64,000 nucleotides of DNA from Anaerococcus prevotii DSM 20548 (GTDB lineage: Bacteria > Bacillota > Clostridia > Tissierellales > Peptoniphilaceae), in assembly GCF_000024105.1 (NCBI RefSeq), contig NC_013171.1:62001-126000 (forward strand). Reading direction: 5' to 3'. Numbering within the stretch: the stretch's first letter is position 1; the number at the start of each line of letters is the position of its first letter. This document shows positions 48,746-58,410 of this stretch, piece by piece. Under the pieces are notes generated by a model. That model saw nothing but the letters and a program-made list of their open reading frames with translations, was not told the DNA's origin and made no database searches. The translations under genes and the position numbers were made by a program.

Positions 48746-48769
48746 AGTTATATACTAAAGGAGTAGAGG

Positions 48770-50533
48770 ATGAATAATAAGAAGATAATAGCTTTGTTGA
48801 TATGTTTATCTAGCTTTACAAGCTTAAGTCCTTCATTTGCTGATGGAGGGGAGAAGCTAGAGGAAAATTTATATCAAGAAAGTCTTTATAATGAATCTAT
48901 TGATAATATTAGCGAAGACGCAGATGAAGTCAATATAGAAAAAGATAATCCGAGTGAGGATGTTGAAGAGACTCCTTCAGAAAAATCGATTGATGAAGGA
49001 GAAATTCGTAAGATACTTAAAGAAATAAAGGAAGAAAATCCGCTATCTTACGAGCAGGAAGAGGAAATCGAAGAGATAGAAAAGGATTCTAAATCTAACA
49101 CAGGAGACACAAGTAGCCTTCCTATAGTCTATTATGACACTTCAGATATAGATGAAATATTTAAGAAAAACAATAAAAAAGCTGATGATGAAATTAAAGT
49201 TAGCGGAGATTATAAATTAATTGCTAAGAATAATTCCACCTATCTTTATGACAAAGCTGGCAAGAAACTTTCTGGTAAAAGAGATCTTTCCGGTAAGTCC
49301 TATTATTTCGACAAAGAAAAGGGCCTAGTAAAGGAAAGAGAAGTCATAGCGGATGGAGGAAAATTTACCGCAAACTCTAGTGGAGAGCTTACTCTAGTAG
49401 AAAAATCTAAGCCAGGCTGGATAGACCTAGAAGGCAGGAGCTATTTCTTCCAAAATGACGGCAAGCTTGCCAGAGGCCTTTACGATACGGGACCTAACAG
49501 GTATTTCTTTGATAAGGAAACTGGAGCCATGGCCCGTAATGAGATTAATACCAAGGGCTTTGACAGAATATATTCTGAGGCAAACGGAATTGCCCACTAT
49601 ATAGGTTGGGACTATTCCAAGGGAAAACTTGGATATTTCAATGAAGATGGAACCTACACCAAGGGCCTTAGGACGATCGATGGAATCACTTACGGTTTTG
49701 ACGAAAATGGTAAGATTTTCAATAGGCAGTACAAGAAGTTTGGAAATCAATGGTATTATTTCAATAAGTACGGCGAAGCTAGCAAGCATTCAGGAAAATT
49801 TGCCAAAGGTTGGGTTGGAGATAGGTATTACTTCTCAGACGGAAAGCCTGCAGAAGGACTACAAAAAATTGGTGGAGTAACCTATATATTTGATGAGCTA
49901 ACCAAGGAGACCTTGACCAATACTACCAAGGTAATTAATTTTAATAGATACAAGCTAGATAGCCATGGTCGTGCGACATTTATCGGAAAAATCGACACTA
50001 GACAAGCGGTTAAGGGAACCAGGGGACTCTTTAAGCCAGGATTTTCTCAATATCTTAATAGGAAAACTCCTTACTTTACCCAGAAAGACCCTAGATGGGC
50101 TAACAGAAGATTTTCGAATGGAACATTTTCAGGATATGGCTGCGGACCAACTGCCATGGCCATGGTCTTATCAAGAGAGCTTCATAGGAACGATATCTAC
50201 CCAACTAATACAGCCATAGATGCTAATGATTACGAAAACGACGGAACTGAATGGCAATATTTCATGGAAGCTCCAAGGATGTATGGACTAAATTCTTATG
50301 ACGTGCCAGTAAATAAAAAAGCCTTCATCCAGGCTCTAGAGACAGGAACTATGGTAGTAAGAGTAGGGCCGGGATACTTCATAAACGGCGGTCACTTCAT
50401 GGTAATAGACTCCTACAAGGATGGATATTTTACAATAAATGATCCATACTACTCAAGAAGAAATACCCTAGACAAACACACTTTCGAAAGACTAAAGGCG
50501 GAAGTGACAGTTGGCTGGGTAATCAAAAAATAA
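48770..50533 (+). CDS. Secreted cell-wall-binding protein with C39-like peptidase domain
   Basis: A 587-residue secreted protein. Signal peptide (cleavage likely after 'PSFA'), an acidic Asp/Glu/Ser region with 'SLPIVYYDTSDIDE' near residue 121, and then about ten choline-binding-like repeats (residues about 140-425; 'GWIDLEGRSYFFQNDGKLARG', 'QWYYFNKYGE'). A C-terminal C39-like papain-fold domain starts at 'YFTQKDPRWANRRF', with Cys in 'GYGCGPTAMAMV' (about 458), His in 'NGGHFMVIDSY' and Asp in 'TINDPYY'. It likely stays on the wall and cleaves peptides or wall cross-links. It has AAAGGAGTAGAGG before the start and a terminator after. Confidence 0.88.
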   Translation: MNNKKIIALLICLSSFTSLSPSFADGGEKLEENLYQESLYNESIDNISEDADEVNIEKDNPSEDVEETPSEKSIDEGEIRKILKEIKEENPLSYEQEEEIEEIEKDSKSNTGDTSSLPIVYYDTSDIDEIFKKNNKKADDEIKVSGDYKLIAKNNSTYLYDKAGKKLSGKRDLSGKSYYFDKEKGLVKEREVIADGGKFTANSSGELTLVEKSKPGWIDLEGRSYFFQNDGKLARGLYDTGPNRYFFDKETGAMARNEINTKGFDRIYSEANGIAHYIGWDYSKGKLGYFNEDGTYTKGLRTIDGITYGFDENGKIFNRQYKKFGNQWYYFNKYGEASKHSGKFAKGWVGDRYYFSDGKPAEGLQKIGGVTYIFDELTKETLTNTTKVINFNRYKLDSHGRATFIGKIDTRQAVKGTRGLFKPGFSQYLNRKTPYFTQKDPRWANRRFSNGTFSGYGCGPTAMAMVLSRELHRNDIYPTNTAIDANDYENDGTEWQYFMEAPRMYGLNSYDVPVNKKAFIQALETGTMVVRVGPGYFINGGHFMVIDSYKDGYFTINDPYYSRRNTLDKHTFERLKAEVTVGWVIKK

Positions 50534-50540
50534 AGATGTA

Positions 50541-50568
50541 AGGCGGGCCCTGGGCTCGTCTTTTTTGA
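50541..50568 (+). terminator. Terminator after the C39-like gene
   Basis: GGCGgGCC-CTG-GGCtCGTC stem followed by TTTTTT. Confidence 0.75.
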
Positions 50569-50769
50569 TGCAAAAATCATTTAAGCTATAGAAATACTAT
50601 GATTGATAAAGTATAGAAAATAAAAAACTAGTAGACCTTTAGTTTATTAGGCTGTATATGGTTTTATTTTAATAATTGTATCTTTTATCTTGTATTTTAT
50701 TCTTAAATTCCAGAAATCTTATACAAAAAAACCTTTTCTTGAGTTATAATAGATGTATAGGAGGATATT

Positions 50770-52188
50770 ATGCAAAATTTTAGGATTGAAAGTGACTCAT
50801 TAGGAGAAATTAAGATAGACAAAGAGGCTTATTACGGAGCTAATTCTAAGAGGGCTTTGGACAACTTCCCTATAACAAGAAGACCTATGGATCCGTTTTT
50901 GGTAAGGGCCATAGTGGAGGTTAAGAAGGCTTGTGCTATTGAAAACAACAAGGTAGGGATCCTTTCTGATAGGAAGAAGGACGCTATAGTTTCTGCCTGC
51001 GAGAAAGTTTTGGCAGGAGAGTTTTTGGATAATTTTGTAGTAGATCCGATCCAAGGGGGAGCCGGCACTTCCTTTAATATGAATGTAAATGAGGTCATAG
51101 CCAATATCGCCAATGAAATTATGGGAGGGGGAATAGGAACTTATGAGTTTATCCATCCCAACGACCATGTAAACAAGGGTCAATCTACCAATGATGTAAT
51201 TCCTTCTGCAGGAAAGATTGCCCTTATAAGATATATAGAAGAGCTTAAGGAAGAAGTTAATAATTTGATTAAGTCTTTGGAAAACAAGGCTTGTGAGTTT
51301 GATTCATATATCAAGATGGGTAGGACCCAGCTACAAGATGCTGTGCCAATAACCTTAGGCCAAGAGTTTAGGGCCTATGCTAGGGCTATCAGGAGAGATT
51401 ATGAGAGACTGGGAGCAGCCATTCGCCAACTTTCATATCTAAACTTGGGAGGAACTGCTATTGGAACTGGACTTAATGCTGATGACTCTTACATAAAAGA
51501 AGTCGTGCCAAGCTTAGCTAAGATTTGTGACATAGACCTTTACCAAGCAGAAGATTTGGTAGATGCAACACAAAACCTCGATTGTTTCTTGTTTACTTCA
51601 TCAGTCCTTAAGGCCCTTGCTAGTAATCTTTCAAAGATTTCTAACGATCTAAGACTCTTATCTTCAGGACCAACAACAGGAATTAGCGATTACAATCTTC
51701 CAGCCAAACAAGCTGGTTCATCAATCATGCCAGGTAAGGTAAATCCAGTTATACCAGAGGTTGTAAACCAGGTTGCCTTTTTGGTTATCGGCAATGACAT
51801 GACTGTAACTATGGCTGTCGAGGGAGGACAGCTCGAGCTTAATGCCTTCGAGCCAATAATATTTTATAGCTTGTTTGAATCACTTAAGACCTTAAAGGCA
51901 GCGATCCACACCCTCTATACAAATTGTATTGACGGAATTACATCTGATAAGAAAAAGCTAGAGAAGAGAGTAGAAAATTCTGTCGCAATTATAACTCCTT
52001 TCGCCCCACATATAGGATATGATAGGGCAAGTAAGGTAGCTAAGGAATCCTTGAGGACCGGAGTTTCTGTAAGGGAGATCTTAATCAGGGATAAGATTAT
52101 GACAAGCGATGAGATAGACAAGATTTTGGATTATGAGAACATGACCAAGCCAGGAATCTTGGACGAAGATCATATAAGTAAGGATTAG
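50770..52188 (+). CDS. aspA: Aspartate ammonia-lyase
   Basis: A 472-residue member of the aspartase/fumarase superfamily that deaminates aspartate to fumarate and ammonia. Visible are 'GGAGTSFNMNVNEVIANIA', 'HPNDHVNKGQSTNDVIPSA', 'KMGRTQLQDAVPITLG' and the catalytic loop 'AGSSIMPGKVNPVIPEVVNQ' (about residue 317). 'GGAGTS' and 'MGRTQLQDA' point to aspartase rather than fumarase. The start has AGGAGGATATT. The adjacent fumarase gene is 2 bp downstream, so the pair converts aspartate to malate. Confidence 0.93.
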   Translation: MQNFRIESDSLGEIKIDKEAYYGANSKRALDNFPITRRPMDPFLVRAIVEVKKACAIENNKVGILSDRKKDAIVSACEKVLAGEFLDNFVVDPIQGGAGTSFNMNVNEVIANIANEIMGGGIGTYEFIHPNDHVNKGQSTNDVIPSAGKIALIRYIEELKEEVNNLIKSLENKACEFDSYIKMGRTQLQDAVPITLGQEFRAYARAIRRDYERLGAAIRQLSYLNLGGTAIGTGLNADDSYIKEVVPSLAKICDIDLYQAEDLVDATQNLDCFLFTSSVLKALASNLSKISNDLRLLSSGPTTGISDYNLPAKQAGSSIMPGKVNPVIPEVVNQVAFLVIGNDMTVTMAVEGGQLELNAFEPIIFYSLFESLKTLKAAIHTLYTNCIDGITSDKKKLEKRVENSVAIITPFAPHIGYDRASKVAKESLRTGVSVREILIRDKIMTSDEIDKILDYENMTKPGILDEDHISKD

Positions 52189-52190
52189 AT

Positions 52191-53555
52191 ATGGATAAGA
52201 GAATTGAAAGAGACAGTCTAGGTGAGATAGAAGTCGATAATGATAAGTATTGGGGTGCCCAGACCCAAAGGTCTTTTATGAACTTCCCAAAAGGCTTAGA
52301 TCTTATGCCAAAAGAAGAGATAAGGGCCCTAACTCTTATAAAGAAAGCTGCAGCTATTGTTAATTTTGAATTAGGAAAAATTGATGAAGAAAGAAAAAAT
52401 CTCATTGTCTATGCAGCAGATAGGATTCTTGATGGAGACTTTGACGACCAATTCCCACTTACAGTTTGGCAAACGGGATCTGGTACCCAAAGCAATATGA
52501 ATGTGAATGAAGTTATAGCCCATATTGCCAATGAAAAGTGCGGGGAAAATTTAATTCATCCAAACGATCATGTGAATAAGTCCCAAAGCTCAAATGATAC
52601 CTTCCCTACAGCCATGCATATGGCAAGTCTTAATCTTTTGGAAAACGAGCTTTTGCCAGAAATAGATGAATTTATAGGTGGGATTGAGAGTAAGGCTAAG
52701 GAGTTTGAGGGAATAATAAAAACAGGAAGAACCCACCTCCAAGATGCAACTCCTATAGCCCTATCTAGTGAAATCCGTGCCTATAGCGAGATTATTAGAA
52801 GAGATAAGGCGGCTCTGATAGATTTGATGGAAGATCTTCGTAGACTGCCAATCGGGGGAACAGCTGTAGGAACTGGACTTAATGCGCCAGAAGCCTATAG
52901 CTCAAAAATGATTAGTACCCTCGAAAAGCTCAGCGGTCTAAGACTTATAGAGGATTCCAACAAATTTGTAGGACTTTCCTCCAAACAAGCTATGGCGAGA
53001 GTCCACTCAGCTCTTAAGGTCCTTGCAGAAGACCTTAACAAAATCGCCAATGATTTGAGATTCTTATCCTGCGGACCAAGAACTGGCATAGGGGAGTTAA
53101 TCCTTCCAACTAATGAACCGGGCTCATCAATAATGCCAGGAAAGGTTAACCCTACCCAGGTTGAGATGATGACTATGGTAGCTATCCAAGTTATGGCCAA
53201 CGATACAGCTATATCTATCGCCAATGCGAGTGGACAGCTGGAGCTTAATACCTACATGCCTTTGGTAATTTATAATATGGTTAAGTCAATAAAGCTTCTA
53301 ACTAAGGCTATGACCTCCTTTAGGATTCACCTAATCGAAGGACTTGTAGCAAACAAAGAAAAAATCGAAGAAAATCTCGATAAGTCTCTCATGCTCGTGA
53401 CTTCCCTAAGTCCTCTTATAGGCTATGATAAGGCGGCAGAGCTTGCGAAGTTTGCCCACAAGAATAACTTGAGTCTAAGAGAGGCTAACAAAGAGCTAGG
53501 ATTTGTGTCGGATACCGATTTTGTAAAAACAGTAGATCCGAGAGAGATGATATGA
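52191..53555 (+). CDS. fumC: Fumarate hydratase, class II
   Basis: A 454-residue class II fumarase. 'TVWQTGSGTQSNMNVNEVIA' and 'KTGRTHLQDATPIALS' separate it from aspartase, and the loop 'GSSIMPGKVNPTQVEMMTMV' (about 311) holds the catalytic Ser. It hydrates fumarate made by the aspartase encoded next to it. This enzyme needs no iron-sulfur cluster. AAGGATTAG precedes the start. It overlaps the following HAD gene by 4 bp. Confidence 0.94.
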   Translation: MDKRIERDSLGEIEVDNDKYWGAQTQRSFMNFPKGLDLMPKEEIRALTLIKKAAAIVNFELGKIDEERKNLIVYAADRILDGDFDDQFPLTVWQTGSGTQSNMNVNEVIAHIANEKCGENLIHPNDHVNKSQSSNDTFPTAMHMASLNLLENELLPEIDEFIGGIESKAKEFEGIIKTGRTHLQDATPIALSSEIRAYSEIIRRDKAALIDLMEDLRRLPIGGTAVGTGLNAPEAYSSKMISTLEKLSGLRLIEDSNKFVGLSSKQAMARVHSALKVLAEDLNKIANDLRFLSCGPRTGIGELILPTNEPGSSIMPGKVNPTQVEMMTMVAIQVMANDTAISIANASGQLELNTYMPLVIYNMVKSIKLLTKAMTSFRIHLIEGLVANKEKIEENLDKSLMLVTSLSPLIGYDKAAELAKFAHKNNLSLREANKELGFVSDTDFVKTVDPREMI

Positions 53556-54700
53556 AGACATATATTAAAAGGTTAAATTGGGAAGAGAGCATTTATCTAG
53601 CTATTAATAAGCTCATAGCAAAACATGGCAAGGACAACGAGGCCTACAATCCAGATAATAAACCCTTCGCAGTCTTTGATTGGGATAACACTTCGATCAT
53701 AGGAGATGTGGAGGAAGCCCTTCTCTATTACATGGTTAGGAATGTAAGCTTCAAGATGGATCCAGAAGAGTTCTATGAATTGATCAGAAAAAATGTAGAT
53801 AGGAAAGATTACCCTAAGGAATTTAATAATCTAGATAAGCAAAGGGTAAACATCGATCTAATTTCCCAAGATATAAAAAGAGCTTATGAGAAACTCTACA
53901 AAAATCTAGATAGGTTTGAAGGAGGAAAGACTCTGGAGGAAGTCCAAGATACAGATTACTATCAGGAATTTGTAAGCAAGATGCTCTACAGATACAGGGC
54001 GAGTGAATTCGACCCGGAAGCAGAAGATCCTTATTGTTGGATGAGCTTTCTTCTTAAAAATTACAAGACTGAGGAAGTCTACGATCTTTGTAAAGGTGCC
54101 TACGCATCCATGAAAAAAGAGAGGATAAGAGTTGAAGAATTTGTGTCTCCAGACATTAAATCAGAGGCAGGTAGGATCTCTATTAAATATTTTGTTGGAA
54201 TAAGAACCTTGGACGAGATGGTAGATTTATACCGAAGTCTTGAAGAAAACGGCATAGATTGCTATATAGTTTCCGCCTCCTTCATAGATATAGTGAGGGC
54301 CTTTGCGACAGATACTAATAATAATTATAAGATGAAGGAAGAGAAGGTCTTAGGCCTAAGACTTATGAAAGACGATGAGGGAAAAATTCTTCCAAAGTTC
54401 GACAAAGATTTTCCTATAAGTATCAGAGAAGGCAAGGTCCAAACTATTAATAAACTCATCAAAAACGACAGAAATTACGGGCCTATAATGGTTGGAGGAG
54501 ATAGTGACGGTGATTTTGCCATGCTTAAGGAGTTCGATCATACTGATCTTTCCTTGATAATTCATAGGGCGAATTCCGGCTTAATAGATGATTTAAGACA
54601 AAAAGCTCGGGAGGGCTCTCTTAGGTATTACTCTCAAGGAAGAAATTTACTAGAAGCATCTTTTGTTCCAAGCAACAAATCAGAAGGATATAATGAATAA
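53552..54700 (+). CDS. HAD family phosphatase (SerB-like)
   Basis: A 382-residue HAD-superfamily hydrolase. The nucleophile motif is 'FAVFDWDNTSIIGDVEEALL' (D-W-D-N-T), with motif II Ser in 'DCYIVSASFIDIVRA' and motif IV 'MVGGDSDGDFAML'. The large helical insertion after motif I fits type I caps, as in phosphoserine phosphatase-like proteins. It is longer than SerB (about 210-225) and may act on another phosphomonoester. It overlaps fumC by 4 bp, so it belongs to the aspA-fumC transcript, and ends before a terminator. Confidence 0.82.
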   Translation: MKTYIKRLNWEESIYLAINKLIAKHGKDNEAYNPDNKPFAVFDWDNTSIIGDVEEALLYYMVRNVSFKMDPEEFYELIRKNVDRKDYPKEFNNLDKQRVNIDLISQDIKRAYEKLYKNLDRFEGGKTLEEVQDTDYYQEFVSKMLYRYRASEFDPEAEDPYCWMSFLLKNYKTEEVYDLCKGAYASMKKERIRVEEFVSPDIKSEAGRISIKYFVGIRTLDEMVDLYRSLEENGIDCYIVSASFIDIVRAFATDTNNNYKMKEEKVLGLRLMKDDEGKILPKFDKDFPISIREGKVQTINKLIKNDRNYGPIMVGGDSDGDFAMLKEFDHTDLSLIIHRANSGLIDDLRQKAREGSLRYYSQGRNLLEASFVPSNKSEGYNE

Positions 54701-54706
54701 TATTTT

Positions 54707-54739
54707 AATCTCGTGAGCCTAACTTGCGGGATTTTTCTT
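54707..54739 (+). terminator. Terminator after the HAD phosphatase gene
   Basis: AATCtCG...CGgGATT stem followed by TTTTCTT, just before the MaoC gene. Confidence 0.65.
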
Positions 54740-54769
54740 ATTTCGGGTATTAAGTTACTAGGAGGATAT

Positions 54770-55216
54770 ATGTTTTTTGAAGATTATAGAATTGGACAAG
54801 TTTTTGATGAGGAAATAGAAGATGTTATCTTTAGCGAGGAAGAAATCATAGAAGCATCCGAGAAATATGATCCTAGAGATATCCATGTCGATAAAGAAGC
54901 TGCCAGGAAAAGTAGATTTGGCGAGCTCATAGCGCCTGGAGCTTATGCCAACCTAGTCTTGTGGGCAGCTTGGGTTAGGACAGGAATCGATAGGGATGGT
55001 GTTATAGCAGGAACTCGCATCTTATCCTGCAAATGGCTAAGGCCCGTTTTGGCAAATACAAGATATAGGGTTAAGGTTGAAATAGTAGGCAAGAAGAGAA
55101 GAGAAGGTAGAAATGATGGCCTAGTAGATTTTAAAATGACAGCGGAAAATCCTAAAGGAGAAATAGTGACAGAATATACAGCCCAGGCCCTGGTTAGGTC
55201 TAAAGATGGTATTTAG
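54770..55216 (+). CDS. MaoC-like hotdog dehydratase/hydratase
   Basis: A 148-residue single hotdog protein of the MaoC/(R)-specific enoyl-CoA hydratase type. 'FEDYRIGQVFDEEIEDVIFS' is a typical start. 'YDPRDIHVDKEAARKSRFGELIAPG' fits the hydratase motif, with Asp and His as catalytic residues and a downstream 'APG'. The start is ATG 54770 because of GGAGGATAT; an upstream in-frame ATG at 54713 runs through the terminator. The acyl-CoA substrate cannot be told. Confidence 0.85.
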   Translation: MFFEDYRIGQVFDEEIEDVIFSEEEIIEASEKYDPRDIHVDKEAARKSRFGELIAPGAYANLVLWAAWVRTGIDRDGVIAGTRILSCKWLRPVLANTRYRVKVEIVGKKRREGRNDGLVDFKMTAENPKGEIVTEYTAQALVRSKDGI

Positions 55217-55354
55217 GAAAATGATTTTTCAAGATACGACAATCATTTATCTAGATAAATAGGTAGATGAGGGAAGTTAGATATTTCAAAACTTCTATAA
55301 ATCGCTTAATATACAAAGAAGTACTTAGAAACAAGAAAACGTTTGATAAAAAAG

Positions 55355-55383
55355 TTGACATTAATTTATACTTCTTGTATAAT
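55355..55383 (+). promoter_or_regulatory. Consensus promoter of the serine-symporter operon
   Basis: TTGACA (55355-55360), 17-bp spacer, TATAAT (55378-55383), a perfect sigma-A promoter. A weak cre-like GAAAACGTTT lies just upstream (about 55336). Confidence 0.88.
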
Positions 55384-55389
55384 TAAGTT

Positions 55390-55513
55390 CTGAAGAAGAT
55401 GTTGGTTAAGATTTTCATAAACATATATCACTTTTATTATAAAAGCAATTTTACATAGGCATCTTCTTTATTGATGCAAAGGTTTACAACAATGCAATTA
55501 AAAAGGAGTACTT
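55390..55513 (+). promoter_or_regulatory. Structured 5' leader of the serine symporter gene
   Basis: The transcript has about 120 nt before the start codon. AAGAAGATG near its 5' end pairs perfectly with CATCTTCTT (about 55460-55468), closing a large loop. No strong T run follows, so it would more likely act on translation than as a terminator. It matches no riboswitch class that I recognise. Confidence 0.4.
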
Positions 55514-56740
55514 ATGCAAAAAACTAAAAAAATTGGACTAATTCCAAGAATGATTCTTGGTATCTTAGTCGGTATCTTGGTAGGCTTATATCTACCAATG
55601 TGGTTTACAAGAATCACAGTAACATTCTCGTCAATCTTCGGGGCTTTCCTAAACTTCATAATCCCACTTATGATTTTAGCTTTCGTTACCAAGGGTATAG
55701 CAGACCTAGGCGAGGGGGCAGGTAAGCTTTTAGGAGTAACAGTTTTACTTGCTTATATGTCAACACTAATCGGTGGTTCCTTGTCATATTTTATGTCAAA
55801 TGCAATTTTCCCTGGCTTTATTTCAGCTGAACAAGTTTCTGCAATTCAAAGCTCTAACGAAATTAGCATAGATCCATACTTCGAGGTTCCTATCACACCA
55901 TTTTTTGATGTAACTAGTGCTATTATCTTTGCTTTCATGCTAGGTATCTCAATATCTTGGCTAAGAAAGACAAAGCAAGGAGAAATCCTTTACAAGGCAG
56001 TTGGTGAATTTAATATAATAATTACCAATGTTTTGGCTAAGGCTATCGTTCCACTACTACCATTTTTCATCTTAGGTAACTTTGCGAAAATGGCAAAATC
56101 TGGATCAGTATTTGCAGTATTATCCATCTTCTGGAAGATATTCATCTGCGTAATAGCCCTTCACTTGATATATGTATCTGTTTTATTTATAATATCAGGA
56201 TCATATACAGGAAAGAATCCTTTCACTATGCTCAAAAATCAAGTAAAAGGTTACCTAACAGCAGTTGGAACCCAATCATCTGCAGCTACCATTCCAGTAA
56301 ACCTACAATGTGCTGAAAATAACGGTGTAAGTCGTGAGATCGGTGATTTTGTAATCCCACTAGGTGCAACAGTCCACATGCCAGGTTCAATGATTACAAT
56401 CACTGCTTGTACATTTACAATCCTTACAATGTACGATATGCCACACTCTTATGGGCTTATCCTAAGGCTTATAGCAATCCTTGGAATTGCAATGGTTGCA
56501 GCACCAGGAGCACCAGGTGGAGCGGTAATGAGTGCCCTACCATTCCTACCTGTAGTAGGAATTTCACCAGAATCAACAATGGCAAGCTTACTAATAACCC
56601 TATACCTAACCCAAGACTCATTTGGAACAGCTGCCAATATTTCTGGAGACACAGCGCTTGCAGTAGCGGTAGATAAAATTTATAATAAGAATATACTAGG
56701 TAAAAAAGACTGGCAACCAAACCCAGTCAAAACTAAATAG
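55514..56740 (+). CDS. Dicarboxylate/amino acid:cation symporter (serine-type, DAACS)
   Basis: A 408-residue DAACS/SstT-GltP-family symporter. The reentrant loop 'GTQSSAATIPVNLQCA', the unwound TM7 region 'GATVHMPGSMITIT' and the TM8 'DSFGTAANISGDTALAVAVD' are visible. These place it near the serine/threonine (SstT-like) and dicarboxylate branches. The two serine dehydratase genes directly downstream suggest serine uptake. The start follows AAAAAGGAG. A weak terminator (56773-56799) separates it from sdaAB. Confidence 0.85.
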   Translation: MQKTKKIGLIPRMILGILVGILVGLYLPMWFTRITVTFSSIFGAFLNFIIPLMILAFVTKGIADLGEGAGKLLGVTVLLAYMSTLIGGSLSYFMSNAIFPGFISAEQVSAIQSSNEISIDPYFEVPITPFFDVTSAIIFAFMLGISISWLRKTKQGEILYKAVGEFNIIITNVLAKAIVPLLPFFILGNFAKMAKSGSVFAVLSIFWKIFICVIALHLIYVSVLFIISGSYTGKNPFTMLKNQVKGYLTAVGTQSSAATIPVNLQCAENNGVSREIGDFVIPLGATVHMPGSMITITACTFTILTMYDMPHSYGLILRLIAILGIAMVAAPGAPGGAVMSALPFLPVVGISPESTMASLLITLYLTQDSFGTAANISGDTALAVAVDKIYNKNILGKKDWQPNPVKTK

Positions 56741-56772
56741 GCTAATAGCCTTATTACCTTTGCAAAAAGAAT

Positions 56773-56799
56773 GGGGCGGCTATGCTGCCCTTTTGTTTA
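56773..56799 (+). terminator. Hairpin between the symporter and sdaAB
   Basis: GGGCGGC-TAT-GCTGCCC-type stem followed by TTTTGTTTAT; moderately strong. Confidence 0.65.
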
Positions 56800-56821
56800 T
56801 TAAGAAATATAAGGAGACGAT

Positions 56822-57484
56822 ATGACAGTTAATGCATCAGTTTTTGATATAATCGGGCCAAATATGGTTGGTCCATCAAGCTCGCATACAGCTGGAGCTT
56901 GTAAGATCGCTCATACAGCAAGACGTATGGTAGATAGAAATTTTAACGAGGTTATCTTCTACCTCCATGGCTCATTTGCCAAGACCTACAAGGGTCACGG
57001 TACAAACAGGGCCTTGGTTGGGGGAGTTTTGGGCTTTGATCCAGAAGACGAAAGGATTATCAATGCCTTCGAATACGCCGAGAAGGCAGGCATTAAATAT
57101 TCTTTTGTAGAAACTGACCTTGGAGATGTTCATCCAAACACAGTAAACATAGTGTTCAAATATCCTGACAGGGACGCCCTTTCAGTTCAGGGCTCATCCA
57201 TAGGTGGTGGAGCTATAGTTATTACAAAGATGAATGGTAATGCAATCGAGTTTAAGGCGAATAAGCCAACTCTTTTCATGAGCTATGCTGAACAAAAGGG
57301 AGTAATAGCCTTTGTTTCAGGAATTCTTTTCGATAATGGCTACAATATCAACACTATGAAGACTATTAAAGAAGATAATAATGTAATGTTAGTTTGTGAG
57401 CTAGACGAACCACTAAGAGAAGATATTTTACAAAAAATTAGAGATGGTAAAGATTTTACCTTTATCAAATATATAGGGGTATAG
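56822..57484 (+). CDS. sdaAB: L-serine dehydratase, iron-sulfur-dependent, beta subunit
   Basis: A 220-residue beta subunit. 'FDIIGPNMVGPSSSHTAGA' is the family signature. A C-terminal ACT-like domain (from about residue 148, 'AFVSGILFDNGYNINTMKTI') probably helps serine regulation or binding. With the alpha subunit it converts serine to pyruvate and ammonia. The start has AAGGAGACGAT. It is 1 bp from the alpha-subunit gene. Confidence 0.95.
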   Translation: MTVNASVFDIIGPNMVGPSSSHTAGACKIAHTARRMVDRNFNEVIFYLHGSFAKTYKGHGTNRALVGGVLGFDPEDERIINAFEYAEKAGIKYSFVETDLGDVHPNTVNIVFKYPDRDALSVQGSSIGGGAIVITKMNGNAIEFKANKPTLFMSYAEQKGVIAFVSGILFDNGYNINTMKTIKEDNNVMLVCELDEPLREDILQKIRDGKDFTFIKYIGV

Positions 57485-57485
57485 T

Positions 57486-58361
57486 ATGTTAACTAAAATG
57501 AAAACTTTAAAAGAAAGATGTAAAGAAGGAAACTGTGAGCTTTGGGAAATTGCTCTAGAAGATGAGATTAAAAACACTGGAAAGAGTGAGGAAGAAATCT
57601 GGGATAGGCTTCAAAGAACCCTCGATGTAATGAAAAAATCAGCCCAAGCAGCTCTTGAAACTGAAGTAATTTCAGTTACGGGTATGACTGGGGGAAATGC
57701 AAAGAGCATGCACGATTATTTCCTCAAGGGAGAATCTGTCCTTGGCGAAACCCCAGCTCTTGCTATGGCTATGGCCCTTTCTACATCAGAGATAAATGCT
57801 GCCATGGGTATCATAGCTGCAGCTCCAACTGCAGGATCGTCGGGAATCCTTCCAGCAACCCTTATGACTATGTATAAAAAATACGGTTATAGTGATGATG
57901 AGCTTAAGAAGGCTCTTCTTGTGACAAGCGCAATTGGTCAGGTAATATTTGACAATGCGACTTTTGCAGGCGCTGAGGGTGGATGCCAGGCTGAAACAGG
58001 TTCTGCTGCAGCAATGGCAGCTGCTGCTGTATGTTTCTTAAGAGGATATGACATTCAAATTCAAGAAAATGCAGCCACAGCAGCCCTACTAAATATACTA
58101 GGACTTGTATGTGACCCTATCGGTGGCATGGTTGAGTTCCCATGTAATCTAAGAAATGCTAATGGGGTTATGAATGCCCTAGCAAGTGCAGACATGGCTA
58201 TGGCCAATGTTAAGATGATCGTAACCTTCGATGAAGCAGTAGATGCTCTTAAGAGAGTAGGAGACGTCCTACCAGCAAGATTAAGAGAGACAGGTGAAGG
58301 CGGTATAGCCGTTTGTCCATCAGCTCTTAAACTTAAGGCAAAATATATAGACGGTGAATAG
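57486..58361 (+). CDS. sdaAA: L-serine dehydratase, iron-sulfur-dependent, alpha subunit
   Basis: A 291-residue alpha subunit carrying the oxygen-labile [4Fe-4S] cluster. Cysteines in 'AEGGCQAETGSAAAMAAAA' and 'LVCDPIGGMVEFPC' are in the expected cluster-ligand positions. 'AAPTAGSSGILPATLMTMY' is also conserved. Oxygen sensitivity fits an anaerobe. It follows the beta subunit by 1 bp and ends at a strong terminator. Confidence 0.95.
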   Translation: MLTKMKTLKERCKEGNCELWEIALEDEIKNTGKSEEEIWDRLQRTLDVMKKSAQAALETEVISVTGMTGGNAKSMHDYFLKGESVLGETPALAMAMALSTSEINAAMGIIAAAPTAGSSGILPATLMTMYKKYGYSDDELKKALLVTSAIGQVIFDNATFAGAEGGCQAETGSAAAMAAAAVCFLRGYDIQIQENAATAALLNILGLVCDPIGGMVEFPCNLRNANGVMNALASADMAMANVKMIVTFDEAVDALKRVGDVLPARLRETGEGGIAVCPSALKLKAKYIDGE

Positions 58362-58368
58362 ACGAAAA

Positions 58369-58410
58369 AGACCCTAGCTAGGACAAACTCCAGCTAGGGT
58401 CTATTTTTTA
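58369..58410. terminator. Bidirectional terminator, sdaAA / alanine symporter
   Basis: AGACCCTAGCT...AGCTAGGGTCT, 11-bp perfect stem, followed by ATTTTTTATTT. Confidence 0.92.

Noticed and set aside
50800-51183. 127-codon minus-strand ORF in aspA
   Set aside because: Shadow of the aspartase coding sequence without its own signals.
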